DNA from: DASSBG01 sp035699085
GTDB taxonomy: Bacteria > Pseudomonadota > Gammaproteobacteria > Xanthomonadales > Rhodanobacteraceae
DNA length: 64,000 nucleotides
Reading direction: 5' to 3'
NCBI GenBank assembly: GCA_035699085.1
Contig: DASSBG010000028.1
Location: 192,618 to 256,617 of the forward strand
The number at the start of each line of letters is the position of its first letter. Within the stretch, counting starts at the first letter, position 1. Of this stretch, positions 19,054 through 26,991 are shown one piece after another. The position numbers were made by a program, and so were the translations under genes. Below the pieces are notes generated by a model. It was not told the origin of the DNA, did not search any database, and saw only the letters and a program-made list of their open reading frames with translations.

Positions 19054-19628
19054 GCACCTTGCGCCTGTTCAACCATGACGACGGCTCCGCGCCGCGCGCC
19101 ACCTTCACCGATCACGCGGCCATCGCCGCCGAACTGGCACGCATTGGCGTGCGTTTTGAACGCTGGGAGGCGGCCCGGCCACTGCCGCCGGGTGCCAGCC
19201 AGGACGAGGTCATCGCGGCCTACCGGCAGGACATCGACCGCCTGATGCGCAGCGGCGGCTACCAATCGGTGGATGTCATCAGCCTGGCGCCGGACCATCC
19301 CGAGCGCGCGGCCCTGCGGCAGAAATTCCTCGCAGAGCACACCCACAGCGAGGACGAGGTGCGCTTCTTCGTTGCCGGAAGCGGCCAGTTCACCCTGCAC
19401 GTCGGCGGCAGCGTCTACGACGTGCATTGCGAGCAGGGCGACCTGATCGGCGTGCCGGCAGGCACCCGCCACTGGTTCGACATGAGCGAGTCACCGTACT
19501 TCATCGCCATCCGCCTGTTTACCAGCAAGGAAGGCTGGGTTGCCGATTTCACCGGCGACCCCATCGCCGACGGCTTCCCGCGGATGCAACCGGCAGTTGG
19601 CGAACGCGAGGCCGGCGGCGCGACATGA
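19050..19628 (+). CDS. mtnD: Acireductone dioxygenase
   Basis: A 192-residue cupin-fold dioxygenase. The metal ligands are H97, H99 and E103 of EHTHSEDEVRFF and the histidine of GTRHWFD near residue 141. Depending on bound iron or nickel, the family converts acireductone to the methionine keto-acid precursor plus formate, or to an off-pathway product with CO. It overlaps the genes on both sides (ATGA at each junction), so the three mtn genes form one translationally coupled unit. Confidence 0.94.
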   Translation: MSTLRLFNHDDGSAPRATFTDHAAIAAELARIGVRFERWEAARPLPPGASQDEVIAAYRQDIDRLMRSGGYQSVDVISLAPDHPERAALRQKFLAEHTHSEDEVRFFVAGSGQFTLHVGGSVYDVHCEQGDLIGVPAGTRHWFDMSESPYFIAIRLFTSKEGWVADFTGDPIADGFPRMQPAVGEREAGGAT

Positions 19629-20323
19629 GTGGCAGCGACATGCGGACGCGTGCCATCGTCACCGACATCGAGGGCACCACCAGCTCGATCAGCTTCGTCA
19701 AGGACGTGCTGTTCCCTTACGCGCGCCAGCACCTGCCGGCGTTCGTGAGGGCTCACGCGGCGCAGCCGGAGGTCCGACGCTGGCTGGATCAAGTCGCGCG
19801 CGACGCCGGGGTCCCGCCAGCCGACACCGAAGCCATCATCGACACCCTGCTCGCCTGGATCGACGCCGACCGCAAGGCCACGCCGCTGAAGGCGCTGCAG
19901 GGCATGATCTGGCAGCGCGGCTACGAGGATGGCGCCTATCGCGCGCACCTGTACCCCGAGGTGGCGGCACAGCTGCAGGCATGGCACGCAGCTGGCATCG
20001 CTCTGTACGTCTACTCGTCCGGCTCGGTGGCGGCGCAGCGGCTGTTCTTCGGCTACAGCGAGGCCGGCGACCTCACGCCGCTGGTGTCCGGCTGGTTCGA
20101 CACCGAAACCGGGCCAAAGCGCGCCGCGGCTTCCTACGCCGCCATCGCCGCGGCCATCGGCGAGGCGCCCGGACGCATCCTGTTCCTGTCCGACAGCGTC
20201 GACGAACTTCGCGCCGCGCGCGAGGCCGGCCTGCAGGTCACGCAACTGTGCCGCCCGCCGGAGGCCTGCCCCGCCGACTCGCCCTGGCCCTGCGTGGCCA
20301 GCTTCGACGACATCGCCTTCTGA
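19625..20323 (+). CDS. mtnC: Acireductone synthase (enolase-phosphatase)
   Basis: A 232-residue HAD-superfamily enzyme. The nucleophile motif is VTDIEGTTSS (D14, E16), motif II is YVYSSGSVAAQ, and motif III/IV includes GPKRAAASY and LFLSDSVDELRAA. It enolises and dephosphorylates diketo-methylthiopentyl phosphate to acireductone, the substrate of MtnD. It starts at the ATG overlapping the mtnD stop; MRTRAIV at 19640 is an alternative. The last gene of the mtn operon, it is followed by a large inverted repeat that probably ends transcription. Confidence 0.93.
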   Translation: MSGSDMRTRAIVTDIEGTTSSISFVKDVLFPYARQHLPAFVRAHAAQPEVRRWLDQVARDAGVPPADTEAIIDTLLAWIDADRKATPLKALQGMIWQRGYEDGAYRAHLYPEVAAQLQAWHAAGIALYVYSSGSVAAQRLFFGYSEAGDLTPLVSGWFDTETGPKRAAASYAAIAAAIGEAPGRILFLSDSVDELRAAREAGLQVTQLCRPPEACPADSPWPCVASFDDIAF

Positions 20324-20332
20324 ACCGGCGAA

Positions 20333-20416
20333 GAACCGGGGTCAGAGTGCACTTTCGATCTGCAGGCGACGGTGGTTCCGGCGCGCTGCTCGAAAGTGCA
20401 CTCTGACCCCGGTTTC
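20333..20416. repeat. GGGGTCAGAGTGCAC inverted repeat between convergent genes
   Basis: GGGGTCAGAGTGCACTTTCG on the left (about 20338-20357) is answered by its exact complement on the right (about 20391-20410), with a 32-bp loop between. The right arm touches the stop codon of the ammonia-lyase gene. The element lies precisely between the convergent mtnC and lyase genes, so it probably acts as a two-way terminator. A related element with a different tail lies at 57585-57658. Confidence 0.8.
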
Positions 20417-22313
20417 AGCCGGTCGCGGCGAAGGCGCCGCGGGCGACGAGGGCGCAGATGCGCTGCAGGTCGGCCTGCATCGGGCGGTCCTGGCGCATGA
20501 AGCCGATCTCGGCGCGAATGGTGGCGAAGGCGTCGCGGACGCCGGCGCCTGCGCGAAATTCGCCGGCCTCGGCGATCGACTGCATCAGCGCGCGCACCTC
20601 GGCCTCGAACGTCGCCTCGTCGGCGTGGCCTTCGTGCGGCGCGCCGCGGACCTTGGCTGCCAGCGCACGCCAGTCGCCCTGCACGGCCAGCTCGTGGGCG
20701 GCGTTGAGCATGTCGCGACGGTACTCCAGCGCCTGCGCCGCGGTGTACAGCTCCAGCGCCAGCACGTCACCGAGATCGGCCGTCATCTCCAGCACGTGGC
20801 GCGCCTCGTTGGCGCCCATGGAGACGTGGTCCTCGGCGTTGGCGCTGGTCGGTATCGAGTAGACCGAGGCCGGGTGCGCGCGCGTGGCAAGGTCGTTGAC
20901 CAGCGCCGCAGCGGTGTACTGCACGATCATGAAGCCGGAGTCGGTGGCGTCCTCGTTGCCGATCAGGAACGGCGGCAGCCCGTCGCTGGTCGCGGCGTCG
21001 ACCAGCTTGTTGAGCCGCCGCTCGGAGATCGAGGCCAGCACCGGGATCGCGGCCTTGACGTAGCTCATCGCCAGCGCCAGCGGCATGCCGTGGAAGTGAC
21101 CCGCCGAAACCACCTGGTCCTCGATGACCTGAGGGTTTTCGGCGTCGGGGAAGACCAGCGGATTGTCGGTGACGGAGTTGAGTTCGATATCGATGACGCG
21201 ACATGCCTGCGCCAGCGCATCGCGCACCGCGCCGTGCACCTGCGGCATGCAGCGCAGGCAATAGGCATCCTGCGGCTGGTGCTTCTTGCCGCCACGGAAC
21301 GGCAGGTAGCGCTGGTAGAAGGCCTCGCGCCCCTGGCGCTGGCCGAGCGGCACCCAGTCCCAGGCGATGTCGAAACGACGTGCCTGGGTCTCCGGCCTGT
21401 CCCACGCGCCCGCCGTCCACGGCTTGAACCGTGGCACCAGATGGTACGGAATGTCGATCAGCGTCGAGCCCTGCAGCAGCTCGCGCACGTGGCGGGCGGT
21501 CTCGACCTGCCCGGGGTGTGGACGCAGCGCGTGCACGTCCTCGCGCAACGCGCCACTGCGACCGGCGAATGCATCCAGCGACATCGCCGCGGCCACGTCG
21601 GCGGTCGCCAGCAGCTGCTCCAGCCGCTGCACGGCCAGCACCGCGGTCGCCAGCATTTGGGCGGTGCCGTTGTTGAGCGCCAGGCCTTCCTTGAACGACA
21701 GCCGGATCGGCTCCAGCCCGACCCGCGCCAAGGCCGCAGCGCCCTGCAGGCGCTCGCCCTCGACAAAGGCCTCGCCGCCGCCGAGCAGCACGATCGCGAG
21801 ATGCGAGAGCGGCGCGAGGTCACCGCTGGCGCCGACCGAACCCTTCATCGGCACCACCGGCACCACGCCGCGGTTGAGCAGCTCGGCCAGCGCCTGCAGC
21901 GTGGAGACGCGGATGCCCGAGTGTCCGCGCATCAGCGTGTTGATGCGGATCACCAGCATCGCCCGCACCACCTCCGCCGGGAAAGGCTCGCCGACGCAGA
22001 CGGCGTGGGTGACGATCAGGTTGCGCTGCAGTTCCTCCGGAAGCGTGCCCTGCGGCTGATCGGGATTGCCGCCCGGCAAGGCGTCGCGCACGCGCCGCGA
22101 GCCGAGCAACTTGTCCGCATTGCTGCCGAAGCCGGTGGTGACGCCGTAGATCGGCGTGCCGCCGTCAACCTGCCCGGCGAGAAAGTCGGCGGCGCGCTGC
22201 ACCCGCGCAAGCCGCGTCTCGTCCAGCACCACGCGCGCGCCATGCGCCACCTGCACCACCTGCTCGCGGCTGAGGCTGAGCCCGTCCAGCCGGACTTCGG
22301 CAGGGCCACTCAT
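20415..22313 (-). CDS. Aromatic amino acid ammonia-lyase (HAL/PAL family) with insertion
   Basis: A 632-residue MIO-type lyase. The ASG triad that makes the prosthetic group is at 162-164 (SVGASGDLAPLSHLA). The substrate-pocket position reads THAVCVG (about 102-108), closer to histidine lyases (SH) than tyrosine (HL) or phenylalanine (FL) lyases. It is about 120 residues longer than classical HAL. About 60 extra residues (284-345, WTAGAWDRPETQ... to PFRGGKKHQP) precede QDAYCLRCMPQVHG, and there is a smaller insert after TTGFG. The ATG overlaps the hisS stop, and no hut genes are nearby. Substrate unproven. Confidence 0.8.
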   Translation of the reverse strand: MSGPAEVRLDGLSLSREQVVQVAHGARVVLDETRLARVQRAADFLAGQVDGGTPIYGVTTGFGSNADKLLGSRRVRDALPGGNPDQPQGTLPEELQRNLIVTHAVCVGEPFPAEVVRAMLVIRINTLMRGHSGIRVSTLQALAELLNRGVVPVVPMKGSVGASGDLAPLSHLAIVLLGGGEAFVEGERLQGAAALARVGLEPIRLSFKEGLALNNGTAQMLATAVLAVQRLEQLLATADVAAAMSLDAFAGRSGALREDVHALRPHPGQVETARHVRELLQGSTLIDIPYHLVPRFKPWTAGAWDRPETQARRFDIAWDWVPLGQRQGREAFYQRYLPFRGGKKHQPQDAYCLRCMPQVHGAVRDALAQACRVIDIELNSVTDNPLVFPDAENPQVIEDQVVSAGHFHGMPLALAMSYVKAAIPVLASISERRLNKLVDAATSDGLPPFLIGNEDATDSGFMIVQYTAAALVNDLATRAHPASVYSIPTSANAEDHVSMGANEARHVLEMTADLGDVLALELYTAAQALEYRRDMLNAAHELAVQGDWRALAAKVRGAPHEGHADEATFEAEVRALMQSIAEAGEFRAGAGVRDAFATIRAEIGFMRQDRPMQADLQRICALVARGAFAATG

Positions 22314-23698
22314 TGCGCCGACCCGGCCGCGGCGCCGGCACCTGCCAGCGCCGCGCGCACCGCACTCAGCAGGCCAGCGCGCGGCACCTCCTGCTGCGCG
22401 TTGCTGCGCAAGTCCTTGAGCGTGACTGTGCCGTTGGTCAGTTCGCTCTCGCCCAGCACCAGCACCAGCGGGATCCCGGCGCGGTCCGCATACTTGAATT
22501 GCCGGCCCAGTTTGCCGCCCTCCAGCGCCACCTCGGTGGCGATGCCGGCGTCGCGCAGCTCGCCGGCCAGCGCAAGGCACTGCGGCAAGTACGTCGCGTC
22601 CATCTGCGTCACCAGCGCCTGCACCGTGCTCTGGCCGGCGCCGCGCAGCAGGTCGGCCTCGCGCAGCTGCCAGAACAGGCGCGTGGCGCCGATCGAGATG
22701 CCGACCCCAGGCAGCTTCGACCTGGTGTACTGGCTGGCGAGGTTGTCGTAGCGGCCGCCGGAGCAGATCGAGCCGATCTGCCGGTGCTCGTCCAGCGTGG
22801 TCTCGTAGACCATGCCCGTGTAGTAGTCGAGGCCGCGTGCGATCGACAGGTTGAGGGCGAAATTGGCCTCGGGCACACCGAAGGCGTGGATCAGGCCCAG
22901 CACCTCCTTCAGCTCCAGGCGGCCCTGCTCGAAGGTTTCGCTGCCGGCGCCGAGAGCATCCAGTTTGGCCAGCGCGTCGTCCAGCGAGCTGGATCGAACC
23001 TGCACGAATTCCAGGATGCGATCGACAACCGCGGTGGACAGGCCGAAGGCTTTGCCGGTGAGCGTCTCGCGCACCGGCCCGGCACCGCGCTTGTCGAGTT
23101 TGTCGACCTCGCGCAGCACCAGCGTCTGGCGTTCGCCGTCATCGATCCCGAGGCCCTCGAAGAAGCCGCGCATCAGCTTGCGGTGGTTCAACTGGATGGT
23201 GAAGGGGCCGAAGTCCAGGGCGCTGAAGACACTGTGGATCACGGCAGGGATTTCGGCGTCGTAGTGGATTGACAGGCTGTCCTTGCCGATCACGTCGATG
23301 TCGCATTGGTAGAACTCGCGGAAGCGCCCGCGCTGCGGCCGCTCGCCGCGGTAGACGCGCTGAATCTGGTAGCGGCGGAAGGGAAACTGCAGCTCGCGCT
23401 CGTGCTCGGCGACATAGCGCGCCAACGGCACCGTCAGGTCGAAACGCAGGGCCACGTCGGGCGCGTCGCCCCGCTCCAGCGCCCCGGTCGACTGCACGAA
23501 ATACACTTGGCGCTCGGTCTCGCCGCCGGTCTTGGTCAGCAGCACGTCGGCGTGTTCCAGCACCGGCGTCTCCACCGGCAGGAAGCCGTAGCGGGTGAAG
23601 GTGGCGCGGATGGTGTCGAGCATGCGCTGGAAAGCGATCTGTTCGGCGGGCAGCAGTTCGAGCACGCCGGGCACGCTGCGGGCGGGGGTCAGCGCCAT
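22310..23698 (-). CDS. hisS: Histidine--tRNA ligase
   Basis: A 462-residue class II aminoacyl-tRNA synthetase. Motif 2 includes VYRGERPQRGRFREFYQCDID. The histidine-binding loops are GLDYYTGMVYE and SGGRYDNL, motif 3 is PGVGISIGATRLF, and the C-terminal anticodon domain has GGKLGRQFKYADRAGIP. It charges tRNA-His. The organisation with a lyase gene overlapping its 3' end is unusual, because a housekeeping synthetase is coupled to an amino-acid-degrading enzyme. The ATG at 23698 starts the family's normal N-terminus (PGVLELLPAEQIAFQRM). Confidence 0.95.
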   Translation of the reverse strand: MALTPARSVPGVLELLPAEQIAFQRMLDTIRATFTRYGFLPVETPVLEHADVLLTKTGGETERQVYFVQSTGALERGDAPDVALRFDLTVPLARYVAEHERELQFPFRRYQIQRVYRGERPQRGRFREFYQCDIDVIGKDSLSIHYDAEIPAVIHSVFSALDFGPFTIQLNHRKLMRGFFEGLGIDDGERQTLVLREVDKLDKRGAGPVRETLTGKAFGLSTAVVDRILEFVQVRSSSLDDALAKLDALGAGSETFEQGRLELKEVLGLIHAFGVPEANFALNLSIARGLDYYTGMVYETTLDEHRQIGSICSGGRYDNLASQYTRSKLPGVGISIGATRLFWQLREADLLRGAGQSTVQALVTQMDATYLPQCLALAGELRDAGIATEVALEGGKLGRQFKYADRAGIPLVLVLGESELTNGTVTLKDLRSNAQQEVPRAGLLSAVRAALAGAGAAAGSAQ

Positions 23699-23775
23699 GT
23701 TTTTCCCTTGCTGTGACGTTGGACGAGGCAGCCGCTCATGCTATCAGAATGCACCCTGCCGACCGTCGATTGCGC

Positions 23776-23804
23776 TTGCCAAGCCGGTACCCGGCCGCTA
23801 TCAT
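23776..23804 (+). promoter_or_regulatory. tRNA-Pro promoter
   Basis: TTGCCA (23776-23781) and TATCAT (23799-23804) are separated by 17 bp, each matching 5 of 6 consensus positions. Transcription would start near 23811, nine bases before the tRNA. This is the best sigma-70 promoter I see in the window. Confidence 0.75.
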
Positions 23805-23819
23805 TCGCGGCCTTCCCAT

Positions 23820-23896
23820 CGGGGTGTAGCTCAGCCTGGTAGAGCGCTACCTTCGGGAGGTAGAAGTCGCAAGTTCGAATCCTGTCACCCCGACCA
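23820..23896 (+). tRNA. tRNA-Pro (anticodon CGG)
   Basis: A complete 77-nt cloverleaf with encoded CCA. The acceptor CGGGGTG pairs with CACCCCG. The D-loop has AGCCTGGTAGA, the anticodon arm CTACC-TTCGGGA-GGTAG gives CGG, and the T-arm contains GTTCGAATC. It is bracketed by a strong promoter and an intrinsic terminator, so it is transcribed alone. Confidence 0.95.
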
Positions 23897-23902
23897 ATAC
23901 AC

Positions 23903-23930
23903 AAAAAAGCCACCCCCGGGTGGCTTTTTT
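23903..23930 (+). terminator. Intrinsic terminator of tRNA-Pro
   Basis: GCCACC (23909-23914) pairs with GGTGGC (23919-23924). It is preceded by AAAAAA and followed by TTTTTT, seven bases after the tRNA CCA end. It could act on both strands. Confidence 0.88.
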
Positions 23931-24051
23931 GTTGCCCGGGACGCAAGGCGTGAGCGGTGAGTGGTGAAACCGAAACGCGGCCGCGCACGCCAGCCCAGCG
24001 GCATGGTCCGCTCCGCGCTTTTCGGGTCCCGGGTCGCGGTCCGGAACCACC

Positions 24052-24408
24052 CTACATCGTCTGCGTCGGCCGATTGGAGCTGGTGATGCCGGCGAGGATG
24101 GATTCGATCTTGGTGCGCGCGGCCTCGCCATCGGCAGTGCTGTTGAACTGCAGGCCGATGCCGGCGGTGCGGTTGCCCTGCGCGCCGGGCGGCGTGATCC
24201 ACACCACCTTGCCCGGCACCGGCAGGCGCTCGTTGTCGTCGGGCAGCGTGATCAGCAGGAACACCTCGTCGCCGAGCGAGTAGGACTTGGTGGTGGGCAC
24301 GAACAAGCCGCCACCCTGGACGAAGGACATGTACGCGTTGTACAGCGCGCTCTTGTCCTTGATCGCCAGCGACAGGATGCCCTGCCGCATTGCTTCGGGT
24401 TTGGCCAT
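24052..24408 (-). CDS. pilZ: Type IV pilus assembly protein PilZ
   Basis: A 118-residue PilZ-domain protein of the original pilus-type subgroup (RQGILSLAIKDKSALYNAYM, GDEVFLLITLPDDNERLPV, GAQGNRTAGIGLQF). This subgroup lacks the RxxxR and DxSxxG c-di-GMP-binding residues and works through protein contacts with PilB and FimX in twitching motility. A TTG at 24414 would overlap the upstream stop, but the ATG at 24408 fits the family start better. It ends the long fab-tmk-holB operon, its usual place in gammaproteobacteria. Confidence 0.9.
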   Translation of the reverse strand: MAKPEAMRQGILSLAIKDKSALYNAYMSFVQGGGLFVPTTKSYSLGDEVFLLITLPDDNERLPVPGKVVWITPPGAQGNRTAGIGLQFNSTADGEAARTKIESILAGITSSNRPTQTM

Positions 24409-24410
24409 CG

Positions 24411-25418
24411 TCAATCCACCGTCACCAGGGTTGGCGCGTCGACTTTGGCCGAATCACCGGATGCGGTCAAGCCGCGCAGGCAGCGCCAGCCCCAGCGGTC
24501 GAAGATCCACGGGCTGCGCTGGCGCAGGCGCAGCTTCACGTAGACCGGACAGTCGGCCGCGACGGGCCGCGGCGCCGCCGCCAGTACGCGCGCCAGCGCC
24601 GTCTCGCGGCCGGCGACCGGACCGGGCGGCTGCCGCCAGGCCTGCTCGCCGGCGACCACCAGCAGCTCGCTGGCGCCGCGCAGCCACGCCGGTGCCTCCC
24701 ACGGGTTCGCGCCGGCCGCAACGTCGTTGCCGGCCGCCGAGTGATAGGTCTCGGCGGACGAGACGTTGGCAAGCAGCCGGCTGCGGCTGAGCGTGACCTG
24801 GGTCTGGTAAGCGCACACTGCGTCGCGCTTGCGCTGGACTTCGCCGCCGCTCAGGACCAGCGTCACTGCGCTGCCGGGATCGCGGCGGCCATGGATCAGG
24901 TAGCTGAGCAGCGCCGTGTAGTGCGGCAAGCGGCAGTCCTGGCGAGCCAGCGCCAGGCGGACAAGCACGTGTGCCGCACTGTGGTCCGGATGAGTGTCGC
25001 CGAGGCTGGGGAAGACCAGCACGCTGGGCGCGAAGTCGCGGACATGGCCCGCGATCGTACTGACTGACGCGGCGGTGTCGTCCACCAGCCGTGACGTCAC
25101 GCCCATGTCGGGCCACCCCAGGCAGACCGGCGCGTCATCAGGCAGGCCAAGCGTCGCCAGCGCCGCGTGCGCCTCGCCCCGCCGCCGCTGGCCCCAGCGC
25201 CGGCGCTCCTCCGGCCCGATGCGCCAGCGCCGTTCCAGCCAGCGCTGCGGCCAGGGATTGTTGTCGCCATCGGTCAACAGCAGCACACGGGCCCGCGCGC
25301 CGGCGCTGACAGCCCGTTGCAGCAGGCCGCCGGTGGCGAGGGACTCGTCGTCCGGGTGCGGCGCCACCACCAGCAGCGCGGCGCCGGGCGCGCGCAGGCA
25401 GATCTCGAGGTCGGTCAT
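24411..25418 (-). CDS. PIG-L/LmbE family deacetylase
   Basis: A 335-residue zinc-dependent N-deacetylase-like protein. The metal motif PHPDDESLATGG (H21, D23, D24) and the second motif GDTHPDHSAAH are intact. A C-terminal region of about 110 residues after the catalytic domain ends YVKLRLRQRSPWIFDRWGWRC. PIG-L enzymes remove acetyl groups from sugar amides or thiol cofactors; no substrate is evident here. It overlaps holB (ATGA) and nearly touches pilZ, so it is a full operon member between two genes that are normally adjacent. Confidence 0.82.
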   Translation of the reverse strand: MTDLEICLRAPGAALLVVAPHPDDESLATGGLLQRAVSAGARARVLLLTDGDNNPWPQRWLERRWRIGPEERRRWGQRRRGEAHAALATLGLPDDAPVCLGWPDMGVTSRLVDDTAASVSTIAGHVRDFAPSVLVFPSLGDTHPDHSAAHVLVRLALARQDCRLPHYTALLSYLIHGRRDPGSAVTLVLSGGEVQRKRDAVCAYQTQVTLSRSRLLANVSSAETYHSAAGNDVAAGANPWEAPAWLRGASELLVVAGEQAWRQPPGPVAGRETALARVLAAAPRPVAADCPVYVKLRLRQRSPWIFDRWGWRCLRGLTASGDSAKVDAPTLVTVD

Positions 25419-26356
25419 GGCCGCGCCTCCGCCAGCAGCGGCGCCAGTGCATCCAGCAGCACCAGTTCCGGACGCAGCGGGCCGCGCAGGCCTTCGCGTG
25501 CGCGGTTGAAGCGAATGAAGTCGTCGCTGGCCCGTTGCAAGTCCGGCGGCCCGCTGGCGGCCTCCCCGGCGGCCTGCCGGTGCAGTTCACGCGCCGCCAA
25601 CAGCAGCCGCTGGTCCGGTTCGTCCGCCAGCCACTGCCGAGCCACGCCCCAGGGATCGGCGCGGCCGGCACGCAGGGCGGTGAGGTCGCGCAAGACCTCG
25701 GCCCGCCGAGGCAGCCCCTGGTTGCCGGCCATCGCCAGCGCTGCGCCGGGATTGTCGCCCGCCGCGGTCAATGCCTCGGCGGCGACTGCAGCATCGAGAC
25801 CCTGCTCGCGCAGCCAATCCAGCGCCTGCGCGCGCTCGGGCGCGTGGAACACGATCCGCTGGCAGCGCGAGCGGATGGTCGCCGGCAGCCGCCAGGGCGC
25901 ATCGGCCACCAGGATCAGCAGCGACTGCGGCGACGGCTCCTCCAGCGTCTTCAGCAGCGCATTGGCGGCCGCGCCGTTCATCGCATCGGCCGGATCAACC
26001 AGCGCCACCTGCCAGCCGCCGAACTGGCTGGCCATCGCCAGGCGCTGTGACAGCGCGCGGATCTGGTCGACGACGATCTCGCTGCGCAGGTTCTTCTCGC
26101 GGTTGAGCTCGAAGCTGACCAGCACGCGGTCGGGATGGGTGCCGGCCTCGAGCAACGCACAGGCGCGGCAGTGGCCGCAGGCGTCGCCCGAGGCCAGCGG
26201 TTGCTCGCAGAGGCAGGCGCGCGCCAGGCGATCGGCGAACGCGCGTTTGCCGAGCCCGGCATCGCCCTGCAGCAGCAGCGCGTGCGGCAGGCTGCCCCCG
26301 GCCAGGCGTCGCTGCAGCATCGTCCAGGCGGCCTCGTGCCACGGATGCGCGCTCAC
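25415..26356 (-). CDS. holB: DNA polymerase III delta' subunit
   Basis: A 313-residue clamp-loader subunit. The P-loop-like GDAGLGKR (31-38) is partly conserved, the zinc module has C50, C60, C63 and C66, and SRC appears in TIRSRCQRIVF. Delta' is the stator of the clamp loader and works with DnaX, which is encoded at 43-44.7 kb. The GTG at 26356 overlaps the tmk stop (GTGA). The order tmk-holB is conserved across gammaproteobacteria. Confidence 0.9.
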   Translation of the reverse strand: MSAHPWHEAAWTMLQRRLAGGSLPHALLLQGDAGLGKRAFADRLARACLCEQPLASGDACGHCRACALLEAGTHPDRVLVSFELNREKNLRSEIVVDQIRALSQRLAMASQFGGWQVALVDPADAMNGAAANALLKTLEEPSPQSLLILVADAPWRLPATIRSRCQRIVFHAPERAQALDWLREQGLDAAVAAEALTAAGDNPGAALAMAGNQGLPRRAEVLRDLTALRAGRADPWGVARQWLADEPDQRLLLAARELHRQAAGEAASGPPDLQRASDDFIRFNRAREGLRGPLRPELVLLDALAPLLAEARP

Positions 26357-26991
26357 GCCCGCACCTCGTCCAGCAGCGGCGCCAGCGCCGCGATCGCCGC
26401 GGCCAGCACCTGGGCCGGCGGCTGGGTAGCGTCGATCACGTGAATCCGCTCCGGCTCCGCCTCGGCCCGCGCCAGGTAGGCGCCGCGCACGCGCTCGAAG
26501 AAGGCCGCCTGCTCGCGCTCGATGCGGTCGCCCTCGCCGCGCCCGGCGATGCGCCGCCGGCCCTGGTGCACGCCAAGGTCGAGCAACAGCGTGAGGTCGG
26601 CCTGCAGGCCGTCGAGGGTCCAGCGCTCCAGCGCCTCCACGCGCTCGGCCGGCTGGCCGCGGCCGGCGCCCTGGTAGGCGTGGCTGGCGTCGACGTATCG
26701 ATCGCAGAGGACCCAGCGGCCGGCGGCCAGTGCCGGCTGCAGCCGCTCGCGCACCAGTTGCGCCCGGGCCGCGAACATCAGCAGCAGCTCGGCCTCGGCG
26801 CAGGCCTGCAGCGCCGGGTCCAGCACCACGCCGCGGATGGCCTCGCCCAACGGCGTGCCGCCCGGTTCACGCGCTTCCTCGACCATGATGCCGAGCCCCC
26901 GCAGGTGCTCCAGCAACCCCCGCATCAGGGTGCTCTTGCCGGCGCCCTCGCCACCCTCGAGCGTGACGAGGCGACCGCGGGCACCACTCAT
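26353..26991 (-). CDS. tmk: Thymidylate kinase
   Basis: A 212-residue P-loop kinase. The nucleotide motif is LEGGEGAGKST (about 11-21), the DRY-type segment is LCDRYVDASHAYQGAGR, and the LID region GRRRIAGRGEGDRIE is arginine-rich. It phosphorylates dTMP to dTDP. It starts at the ATG at 26991, overlapping the mltG stop; the longer open frame to 27423 is the mltG gene read in another frame. Operon neighbours are mltG upstream and holB downstream. Confidence 0.93.
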   Translation of the reverse strand: MSGARGRLVTLEGGEGAGKSTLMRGLLEHLRGLGIMVEEAREPGGTPLGEAIRGVVLDPALQACAEAELLLMFAARAQLVRERLQPALAAGRWVLCDRYVDASHAYQGAGRGQPAERVEALERWTLDGLQADLTLLLDLGVHQGRRRIAGRGEGDRIEREQAAFFERVRGAYLARAEAEPERIHVIDATQPPAQVLAAAIAALAPLLDEVRA

